A stretch of DNA of 8,734 bases, from NCBI GenBank assembly GCA_020720345.1, contig DYOT01000043.1, forward strand, positions 1-8,734, written 5' to 3'. Both the position numbers and the translations under genes were made by a program. The stretch's first letter is position 1; each line of letters starts with the position of its first letter. Shown here one piece after another: positions 1 to 6,011 of this stretch. Below the pieces are notes generated by a model that was not told where the DNA came from, searched no databases, and was given only the letters and a program-made list of their open reading frames with translations. This DNA comes from Candidatus Caenarcanum sp. Its GTDB lineage: Bacteria; Cyanobacteriota; Vampirovibrionia; Gastranaerophilales; UBA9971.

Positions 1-67
1 AATAATGTAAAGTTTTCATAAAAGCGTTCATTTTTATTGTAAAAAAGTGTAATATTTCTATAGGATT

Positions 68-73
68 TATAAT
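68..73 (+). promoter_or_regulatory. Candidate -10 box upstream of the sigma factor gene
   Basis: A perfect TATAAT lies about 67 nt before the sigma factor start. No convincing TTGACA-like -35 sits 16-18 nt upstream (AAGTGT is the closest position). In such AT-rich DNA a perfect hexamer can occur by chance. If used, transcription would begin near position 80 and leave a leader of about 60 nt carrying a GGAG (95-98) and a three-codon mini-ORF (120-128). Confidence 0.35.
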
Positions 74-139
74 AAGTCCACGTTTTAATAAATTGGAGAA
101 AAATTTAAGTCAGGTATAGATGCGGTAAGATAATTTAAT

Positions 140-793
140 ATGCAAAGCTCAGACCAGTCAAAAAATTTATTTGCCAAAACAGTAAATAAATATTCAGACC
201 TCATAAAGACAGTAGCACGGATTGAATATTCAAGACTGGCTTTTTCCCAGCATATTATAGAAATGTCAGACCTTGTAAATATTGGAGCGACTGCTGTTTA
301 TATTATTGTGTCTTCTCAGCCTAAAGTAGAACCCAATTATGCTTATTTAGCCACAGCAATTAAATGGGCTATAAGAAACGAATTTCGGAAGCGCTATAAA
401 TGGTATTCCTGTAAACATCTCTCAAAAGAATATGAAAATGAAAAATGCGAAGAAAATGATGAATTAAATAGAAGCAACGTTAGAGAAGCTATATATGAAA
501 CCATTTTTTCGCTGGAAGAACTTTCTGAATCTGACAATCCTGTTCAGATAGTAGATACAGCCGATACACCTGAGAGAAGAGCAGAATTTCTTGAAATATG
601 CAAAGCCATTAGGGATTCCATAAAAGAACTTCCTGCCAGAGAGAAAATAATCCTTGAAATGAGATTTTATGACAATAAAAGAGTAAAGCAAATAGCTGCA
701 GAATTAGACTTAACTTCATCAAGAGTTTCAAAAATCATTCAAATAGGACTCGATAAAATAAAAGCAAAACTTAAAAACAATAATTTATTATAA
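140..793 (+). CDS. Sigma-70 family RNA polymerase sigma factor
   Basis: This 217-residue protein is a probable alternative sigma factor that directs RNA polymerase to a specific promoter set. Residues about 18-88 match sigma region 2: SDLVNIGA (43-50) corresponds to the usual DLVQ-G core-binding stretch, and YLATAIKWAIRNEFRK (69-84) to the -10 recognition helix. Residues 89-150 are acidic and divergent, with no clear region 3. Residues 155-212 form region 4, with LPAREKIILEMRF followed by a helix-turn-helix at about 182-205 (KQIAAELDLTSSRVSKI). There is no region 1, so it is not a housekeeping factor. The ATG at 140 is the earliest possible start because TAA at 131-133 is in frame just upstream. 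Its ribosome binding site is poor. The gene ends 19 nt before a histidine kinase, suggesting one operon. No anti-sigma gene is visible. The family call is firm; the regulon is unknown. Confidence 0.9.
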   Translation: MQSSDQSKNLFAKTVNKYSDLIKTVARIEYSRLAFSQHIIEMSDLVNIGATAVYIIVSSQPKVEPNYAYLATAIKWAIRNEFRKRYKWYSCKHLSKEYENEKCEENDELNRSNVREAIYETIFSLEELSESDNPVQIVDTADTPERRAEFLEICKAIRDSIKELPAREKIILEMRFYDNKRVKQIAAELDLTSSRVSKIIQIGLDKIKAKLKNNNLL

Positions 794-812
794 AAAGCTG
801 GAAAATAAAAAA

Positions 813-2624
813 ATGAATCCGATTAAATTCTTTAGCAAAAAATTAAGTAAATTTTTAAAATCCATAGATACTATTACTACAAAACTTTTAACATTGGTAC
901 TTTTTACAATTACTATCCCTCTTATGGTTATTGGTAATGTTTCAACTGATATTATTAATCAAAGTACACATGAGAATTCAAATATTCAATTAGAATTAAA
1001 TAAAAAGATTCTTGAAGAAAAAAATAGCACGGAAATAAATGAACTTAGGCTATTAGCTCAAAACATTCTTGAAAAAATTAGCAATGCCCGCTCCAGGGGA
1101 AAAGGCATATTAAAAGAATTACAGAAAAGCAATGATCTTGATTTTTGTACTCTTATTGCAAGAGATGACAATTTCAGAATAAAAAGCGCTCAGCCGGATA
1201 AAGTTTCTTCATACAATATTCATAGAATAGTTAATATTGCTTTTTTGGGAGAAGTTTTTTCTTCAAGAGAAAAAATTGACGATGATCTGTATAATATAGT
1301 TGCGATTCCTGTTTTTACCGGAAATAATAAAATTTCGTCGGTCTTGTTAGTAGGAAAATCATTAAAGAAAAGTTTAATTCCTAAAGAAATTAAGAATCTT
1401 ACAAATGCAACGGTAATTTTTTATAAAGCAGACAATGATAAAGCTTCAATCATAAATTCCAACAGTAATATCTATCCGTCATCTTTAAAAATAGATAAAG
1501 GAGCTTATTTTGATGGAATGCAGATTAATAATCCTGATGAATTTACGCTGGCTGCTATTCCTATAAAAGATTACTTTAATAAAATTATAGGCTATTACTA
1601 TATAGGTATTCCAAAAAATGAGTTTATTATGACCGGCGATAGTAATATAAAATCAATGGGAATTATTGCTATAATAAGTCTAATAGCAGCTATATTTATA
1701 GCGGCTATATTTGCGAGAACAATAACAGACCCTATATTGAGGCTTGTAGACGCCGCAGAATCAATTGCCTTGGGTGATCTCGACCATGAAGTTTTGATTA
1801 GGGGGAATGACGAGATGGCTCAGCTTGCCCTTACCTTTAACCAGATGTCTGTAAATTTAAAAAAACAGGAACATTTAAGGGATAATTTTGTAGCCACTCT
1901 TACTCATGACCTCAAAGTCCCTATGCTTGCAGAAAATCAAACAGTTACATATTTGCTCAAGGGGGCTTACGGCGATATTTCCGAAGAGCAAAGAGATGTG
2001 CTCGAGCTCATAAAAAGCACCAATAACTCGTCTCTTGAAATGATAGGAACACTGCTTGAAGTTTATCGCTACGATAGTGGAAACGTTAGGCTGTTCGAAT
2101 CCGAGTTTGATGTTGTGGATCTTTTAAAAGACGCTGTTAGCCAGATAAAATCTCTTGCTGATGACAGGAAAATTCAGATAAATATAAATAGCAATGAGGA
2201 AAGAATCTTTGTAAAAGCTGATAAGCGTGAAATTAAGCGGGTTTTGCATAATATTATAAGCAATTCAATAAATAACGGTATTCACAGAGGGTTCATTAAC
2301 TGTTATATTGAACTTGTAAAAGAAAAAAGAATTTATAAGCCCGTCTTTGATACTGATAGTTATACCACCCTTTCAAAGACGCTTGATCTGTCCAATAATG
2401 TCATAATAAGCGTGGAAGATAACGGAATAGGGATAGCAAGAGAAGATATATCTCTATTATTTCAGAGGTTTGCGCTTAGCAAAGGCAGAAAACCTTCAGG
2501 AGCAGGTCTTGGACTGTATTATTCATATCAGGTAATTATTCAGCATAATGGAAATGTCTGGGCTGAAAGTTCTGAAAAAGGTGGAAGCGTATTTAAATTT
2601 ACATTGCCTGTAATTAAAGCATAG
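813..2624 (+). CDS. Membrane sensor histidine kinase (Cache-like sensor, HAMP, HisKA, HATPase)
   Basis: This 603-residue protein is a probable inner-membrane sensor kinase. Order of parts: short cytoplasmic tail; membrane helix at about 24-42; extracytoplasmic domain 43-280, whose segments VAIPVFTGNNKISSVLLVG and AAIPIKDYFNKIIGYYYIGI look like Cache folds; second helix about 282-300; HAMP 301-352; dimerisation/phosphoacceptor domain with H365 in THDLKVP; and an ATPase domain with N-box (N480, N484), G1 DNGIG (536-540), F-box RFAL and G2 GAGLG (563-567). All catalytic motifs look intact. The N-box to G1 distance is unusually long (52 residues from N484 to D536). One sensor-domain line I counted is near 27% G+C and one line after the H-box near 40%, so composition differs along the gene. 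The response regulator starts 10 nt downstream and is the likely partner. The ligand cannot be read from the sequence. The start at 813 has only a weak upstream TGGA. Confidence 0.93.
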   Translation: MNPIKFFSKKLSKFLKSIDTITTKLLTLVLFTITIPLMVIGNVSTDIINQSTHENSNIQLELNKKILEEKNSTEINELRLLAQNILEKISNARSRGKGILKELQKSNDLDFCTLIARDDNFRIKSAQPDKVSSYNIHRIVNIAFLGEVFSSREKIDDDLYNIVAIPVFTGNNKISSVLLVGKSLKKSLIPKEIKNLTNATVIFYKADNDKASIINSNSNIYPSSLKIDKGAYFDGMQINNPDEFTLAAIPIKDYFNKIIGYYYIGIPKNEFIMTGDSNIKSMGIIAIISLIAAIFIAAIFARTITDPILRLVDAAESIALGDLDHEVLIRGNDEMAQLALTFNQMSVNLKKQEHLRDNFVATLTHDLKVPMLAENQTVTYLLKGAYGDISEEQRDVLELIKSTNNSSLEMIGTLLEVYRYDSGNVRLFESEFDVVDLLKDAVSQIKSLADDRKIQININSNEERIFVKADKREIKRVLHNIISNSINNGIHRGFINCYIELVKEKRIYKPVFDTDSYTTLSKTLDLSNNVIISVEDNGIGIAREDISLLFQRFALSKGRKPSGAGLGLYYSYQVIIQHNGNVWAESSEKGGSVFKFTLPVIKA

Positions 2625-2634
2625 GAAAAATAAA

Positions 2635-3291
2635 ATGAGTGAGAAAAAAGCTATAAAAGTTCTTATTGTTGATGATTCAAAACTTACTGTCGTGGGTTTA
2701 AAGACCACTCTTAAACAATTTGATGATATTGAAATTGCAGGAGAAGCTAATGACGGTCAAATGGGTATTGAAGCCGCAAAAAAACTTAATCCTGACGTAA
2801 TTTTGATGGACATAGGGATGCCTATAATGGACGGCATTAAGACAACGAAAGAAATAAAGAAAGCGGGGCTTTCTACTAAAATAATTATGCTGACTTCTCA
2901 CGAAAGCGAGAATGATGTACTTGACGCACTTGCGGCAGGAGCAAATTCCTACTGCATGAAAGATGTCGACCCTGACATCCTTGTTGCGGTCATAAAAAGT
3001 ACTTATGACGGGGCTTCCTGGCTTGATCCCAGAATTGCCAAAATTGTTCTCGATAAATTTGTTGACAGGTTTGGCAAGTTCCTTAAAAACGAGTCTATGT
3101 CTGACCTTACAGAAAGAGAAGTAGATGTTCTTAATTTAATTGCAAAAGGTCATAGCAATCAGGGTATTTCGGATACTCTTTGCATAAGTCTTAATACTGT
3201 AAAAACCCATATTAAAAATATTTTCCAGAAGCTTGAAGTCGAAGACCGCACACAGGCAGCTATGAAAGCGGTTAAAGAAGATTTGATATAA
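2635..3291 (+). CDS. NarL/FixJ-family response regulator (REC + LuxR-type HTH)
   Basis: This 218-residue two-domain transcription regulator has a receiver domain at about 7-125. It shows the acidic pair D13-D14, phosphoacceptor D59 in LMDIGMP, the switch threonine T87 in MLTS and the conserved K109, so phosphorylation chemistry should be intact. A LuxR/GerE-type DNA-binding domain occupies about 156-213: LTEREVDVLNLIAKGHSN, then the recognition helix around ISLNTVKTHIKNIFQKL. Such proteins usually dimerise and bind short inverted repeats when phosphorylated. The start is 10 nt after the kinase stop, and AGGA (2623-2626), overlapping that stop, is a suitable ribosome binding site, so translation is probably coupled. 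The adjacent kinase is the natural donor. Targets are unknown; the pilus operon that follows is one candidate. Confidence 0.94.
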   Translation: MSEKKAIKVLIVDDSKLTVVGLKTTLKQFDDIEIAGEANDGQMGIEAAKKLNPDVILMDIGMPIMDGIKTTKEIKKAGLSTKIIMLTSHESENDVLDALAAGANSYCMKDVDPDILVAVIKSTYDGASWLDPRIAKIVLDKFVDRFGKFLKNESMSDLTEREVDVLNLIAKGHSNQGISDTLCISLNTVKTHIKNIFQKLEVEDRTQAAMKAVKEDLI

Positions 3292-3307
3292 AATAATCAG
3301 CCATCTG

Positions 3308-3334
3308 TATTTCTGAAAATCAGAAATAGATTTT
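3308..3334 (+). terminator. Weak hairpin after the response regulator
   Basis: A perfect 8-bp stem (TATTTCTG / CAGAAATA) encloses a 5-nt AAAAT loop and is followed after GA by only four T residues. The stem is AT-rich, so on its own it would be a weak terminator or an RNA 3'-end stabiliser. It lies 16 nt after the regulator stop. Confidence 0.4.
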
Positions 3335-3393
3335 GAAATATTAAAAATGATTAAGAACAATTTTTAAGCTGAAAAACAATCATATTAACAAAA

Positions 3394-3426
3394 ACGCAAT
3401 TTCTAAAAATCGGAATTGTGTTTTTT
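3394..3426 (+). terminator. Intrinsic terminator of the sigma-kinase-regulator operon
   Basis: A 10-bp stem (ACGCAATTTC with GGAATTGTGT, including two G-U pairs) closes an 8-nt loop, TAAAAATC, and runs directly into six T residues. A-rich sequence before the stem can extend pairing with the T-run, so it could also act weakly on the opposite strand. It separates the signalling genes from the pilus operon, implying that pilM has its own promoter. Confidence 0.7.
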
Positions 3427-3438
3427 GTTTTCAGATAC

Positions 3439-3470
3439 TTAAAATTTTTAAAAAACATGTGTATTATAAA
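3439..3470 (+). promoter_or_regulatory. Candidate promoter for the pilus operon
   Basis: TATTAT (3462-3467), overlapping TATAAA (3465-3470), is a plausible -10. The hexamer 17 nt upstream, TTAAAA (3439-3444), is a poor -35, as might be expected for an activated promoter or one read by an alternative sigma factor. It lies between the terminator and pilM. The region is very AT-rich, so the exact assignment is uncertain. Confidence 0.35.
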
Positions 3471-3518
3471 AATACGGGCTTTCCCCCTGATTTAAATAAA
3501 AACATGTGAGTGTTAGAG

Positions 3519-4601
3519 ATGGCGTTAAATTTTTTTCATAAATCAGCAAATATTTGCACCGGGCTTGATATTTCACCGGAAAAGATTACTATTGCTTCTA
3601 TTTCTTTTGAAAAAGGCAAACGTAAGCTTATAAGCCTTGCTCAAAAAAAATTCCCGGAAGAAATTATTAGAAACGGAGCAATAATCAATCCTGATATGCT
3701 TACCGAAAATTTAAAAAAAATAATTGAAGAAAATATCCCCGATATAAAAAAGGTTAATATTTCAGTTTCAAGTCATAATTTGTTCATTAAAACCGTCGCA
3801 TTTCCTGATATGCCTCTTGAGGAATTAAAAGTAATAGTTCCCCAGGAAGCTTCAAAGTATGTTTCTTTTTCTGTTAATGACATGAATGTTGATTTTCAGG
3901 TATTAGAAAAGACTCAAAAACAAAATAAAATTGATGTAATTCTTTGCGCGCTTTCAAAAGCCGTTGCAAGAAATCTTGTAGACTCTGTTTGCAAAGCCGG
4001 AGTTGAAGTCGGCTCAATTGATGTTTCTTCTTTTGCCATGATAAGAACACTTGCAGATGCAGAAATGATTAATAATCCTGATTCGGTTTATGTTTCAGTT
4101 TTGATTGGCTATGAAAACACTGACATAAGCATTATTAAAGACGGCATGCCTATTTTTTCCCATAATGTGCAGACAGGTAAAAAGAACTTAATTGAATCCT
4201 TAATGAAAGGCTTTGAAATAAATAGTGAAGAAACTGAAAAAAGGCTGCCGCAATATGGCTTAATGCTTCCCGGAATGGACGCTTCTTTAAGTCCTGATTT
4301 AAACAAGGCTTCAAATATAGCAAGAGGAATTTATAGCAATATTGCATCTGAAATACAGAAAACTATTGAATTTTATAATTCACAGAATAGTGAAAATACT
4401 CAAATAGACAGCATAATTCTTGGCGGAAGCGGAATATGTATTGATAATATTGATAAATATATCGCAAATAAAATAAAAATAAGCACTGAGCTGTGCAATC
4501 CGTTAAAAAATATTTCTCACAATTTTGAAAATATGGAAAAAATTAATCTTCCTGCTCTTTCTACAAGCATTGGCTTAGCTTTGAAAGGATTTGAAAATTG
4601 A
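3519..4601 (+). CDS. pilM: Type IV pilus assembly protein PilM (actin-like ATPase)
   Basis: PilM is a cytoplasmic actin/FtsA-like protein that docks on the N-terminus of PilN and links the pilus machinery to the inner membrane. Visible here are the first phosphate-binding motif GLDIS (15-19), the FPDMP segment (95-99) followed by PQEASKYVSF typical of PilM, a second phosphate region around IGYENTDISIIKDG (196-209), the adenosine-binding ILGGSG (300-305) and the family C-terminus LSTSIGLALKG (347-357). From the ATG at 3519 it has 360 residues, normal for the family. The frame also opens at a GTG at 3510, immediately after an in-frame TGA (3507-3509). I prefer the ATG because GTGAG (3506-3510) is placed as a ribosome binding site for it and nothing suitable precedes the GTG. 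The stop overlaps the pilN start. Two A8 tracts lie inside the gene. Confidence 0.93.
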   Translation: MALNFFHKSANICTGLDISPEKITIASISFEKGKRKLISLAQKKFPEEIIRNGAIINPDMLTENLKKIIEENIPDIKKVNISVSSHNLFIKTVAFPDMPLEELKVIVPQEASKYVSFSVNDMNVDFQVLEKTQKQNKIDVILCALSKAVARNLVDSVCKAGVEVGSIDVSSFAMIRTLADAEMINNPDSVYVSVLIGYENTDISIIKDGMPIFSHNVQTGKKNLIESLMKGFEINSEETEKRLPQYGLMLPGMDASLSPDLNKASNIARGIYSNIASEIQKTIEFYNSQNSENTQIDSIILGGSGICIDNIDKYIANKIKISTELCNPLKNISHNFENMEKINLPALSTSIGLALKGFEN

Positions 4602-5236
4602 AGACCATTAACATAAATCTTATAGGAAGCCTTGGAAAATCTTCCAAATTAACGCTTAAGGCGGCGAATAAAAAGATTTCTTCTAATATGGGGAATCAGG
4701 TTTTTGCATTGATTTTAATTATTGCAATTCTTATAACTTTTGCTGTCAGTTTTGGAGGATGGATAGCGGTTAAAAAAATGACAGCAAGCCTTGATAAAAA
4801 TCTTATAAACGTTGAAGAAAATATAAAAACATTAGAAGCTGAAGAAACTAAGCTTAATACTTTTAGAAAAAATTTAAAAAAAGAAAAAGAAATGGCAAAA
4901 TTAAAAATTCTTGTTAAGAGCAAAGTTGATAGTTCTTTTCTGCCCTGGAGCGATATTTTAAAAGAAATAGCCGTAAAAATGCCCAAAGATATAATTGTTC
5001 TCAATATTGAAAAAATCGGAAACCCAAGAGATAAAGAATCAAATTTGAAAATTTCAGGCATAATTCCGACAAATAAAAAGATTAAACCGTTAATGGCGGC
5101 TTCCATATTTATTTTCAGTTTGAATAACGACCAAAATTCACTTCTTTCAGACGCTAAAATTTCAAGACTTGAATTTAACGAGAAAACGCGTGCTTATGAA
5201 TTCGAAATAGAAACCTCTATTGTGAAACGTAAGTGA
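4598..5236 (+). CDS. pilN: Type IV pilus assembly protein PilN
   Basis: This 212-residue bitopic inner-membrane protein is the PilM-binding partner of PilO. Its N-terminus carries ININLIG (4-10), a variant of the INLLP motif that PilN inserts into PilM. A single membrane helix spans about 34-58, a coiled coil follows at about 60-105 (charged, with heptad-like leucines), and an alpha/beta periplasmic domain starts near FLPWSDILKEIAVKMP (114-129). The cytoplasmic tail before the helix, about 33 residues, seems longer than in many PilN proteins. The start is a TTG overlapping the pilM stop as TTGA. It is supported by AAAGGA (4584-4589) eight nt upstream, and no other start keeps the INL motif. 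The arrangement implies translational coupling to pilM, fitting a fixed stoichiometry. Identification rests on motif, topology and gene order. Confidence 0.88.
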   Translation: MKTININLIGSLGKSSKLTLKAANKKISSNMGNQVFALILIIAILITFAVSFGGWIAVKKMTASLDKNLINVEENIKTLEAEETKLNTFRKNLKKEKEMAKLKILVKSKVDSSFLPWSDILKEIAVKMPKDIIVLNIEKIGNPRDKESNLKISGIIPTNKKIKPLMAASIFIFSLNNDQNSLLSDAKISRLEFNEKTRAYEFEIETSIVKRK

Positions 5237-5301
5237 AAGCCGAAGTGGCGGCGATGAAGGGCTTAACTTATTCAAGAAAAAGGCAAACAGATAATGAATA
5301 A
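5233..5301 (+). CDS. Possible 22-codon mini-ORF bridging pilN and pilO
   Basis: A GTG at 5233 overlaps the pilN stop (GTGA) and opens a frame of 22 sense codons ending at TAA 5299-5301, just past the pilO ATG at 5294. An internal ATG is at 5254. The predicted peptide is hydrophilic and begins MKAEVAAMKG. Its first 30 nt are about 63% G+C by my count, well above the surrounding genes. It has no clear ribosome binding site and would depend on coupling to pilN. It could instead be non-coding junction DNA or a remnant. I recognise no family. Confidence 0.2.
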   Translation: MKAEVAAMKGLTYSRKRQTDNE

Positions 5302-6007
5302 TTCTAAAAAAACTTTATTATTAATGTTAATTCCGGTGGCACTTACGCTGTATTTTATAGTGCGGATATTTTTTCCTGCTGTTGAAAGCTATTTAAACCT
5401 GAGAGAACAATATATTCAAACATTAGATACCTATAAACAAACTCAGGAAAGTGTCGAAGAGCTTAAGGATAACAAAAAGCTTTTTGTAGAGCTTGAAAAA
5501 CTTAATAATCAGGTGGCAGATTTTGAAATTCAAATACCTTCAGAATTTCAGGATGAATTTTTCCTTATAGATATTGAAAATTTTTCCATAAACACTGGAA
5601 CAAAAATAATAGCCCTTGATTGCAGAAAAGAAAAGGAGCTTGAAATAAAAGATCCCCAGGAAGAAAAAAATAAAGAAAAATCTAAAAAAAGTACACAAAA
5701 AAAGAAAAAGAAAAATTCCAAAGAAAAACAGGTTAGCCCTCTGGCTATATGGGAAAAACCTTTTGAAGTTAAAATTGTGGGGCATTACAAACAGGCATTG
5801 GGTTTTGTAAATCTTCTTGAAAATTATCAAAGAAAATTCATAATAAATGGGATTTCAGCCAAAATTTCCAAAAGCGACGAAAATAATCCCAATCCTAAAA
5901 TTGAGCTTACTATTCAGGGTTCAACATATAAAAAAGTTGAAACCGTTGTAGAAGAGCCGGCACCAGAAGAGCCAAAAGACCCTGAACAAAAATCAGAAAA
6001 AGGATAA
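5294..6007 (+). CDS. pilO: Type IV pilus assembly protein PilO
   Basis: This 237-residue inner-membrane protein pairs with PilN through a periplasmic coiled coil and ferredoxin-like domain and helps align the assembly machinery with PilP and the secretin. It has a membrane helix at about 7-29, a coiled coil about 35-78 and the conserved segment VKIVGHYKQALGFVNLLENY (159-178), which matches the PilO pattern of a strand then a helix ending in a leucine-rich stretch. Two oddities stand out: a lysine-rich low-complexity insert at about 120-146, with five consecutive lysines and encoded by three A7 tracts, and an acidic/proline tail at about 217-237. The ATG has AAAAAGG about ten nt upstream. A stop at 5264-5266 in the same frame rules out a long N-terminal extension. 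The stop overlaps the binding site of the next gene. Confidence 0.87.
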   Translation: MNNSKKTLLLMLIPVALTLYFIVRIFFPAVESYLNLREQYIQTLDTYKQTQESVEELKDNKKLFVELEKLNNQVADFEIQIPSEFQDEFFLIDIENFSINTGTKIIALDCRKEKELEIKDPQEEKNKEKSKKSTQKKKKKNSKEKQVSPLAIWEKPFEVKIVGHYKQALGFVNLLENYQRKFIINGISAKISKSDENNPNPKIELTIQGSTYKKVETVVEEPAPEEPKDPEQKSEKG

Positions 6008-6011
6008 TCCA

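Noticed and set aside
8..15. TAAAGTTT resembling a FliA-type -35 box
   Set aside because: The sequence 11 nt downstream (TTCATTTT) does not match the GCCGATAA -10, so no FliA-type promoter is supported.
3475..3487. GGGCTTTCCCCC as a regulatory hairpin before pilM
   Set aside because: Only three G-C pairs can form and nothing else in the leader supports a structure.
3510..3518. GTG at 3510 as the start of pilM
   Set aside because: It is in frame but follows an in-frame TGA directly and lacks a ribosome binding site. The ATG at 3519 is better placed, though the GTG cannot be excluded.
4696..5106. 136-codon minus-strand frame opposite pilN
   Set aside because: It lies fully antisense to a well-supported gene, and its composition is what the complement of lysine-rich coding sequence gives.
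5540..5830. 96-codon phenylalanine-rich minus-strand frame opposite pilO
   Set aside because: The Phe runs are the complement of the A-rich lysine codons on the + strand, and no family features are visible.
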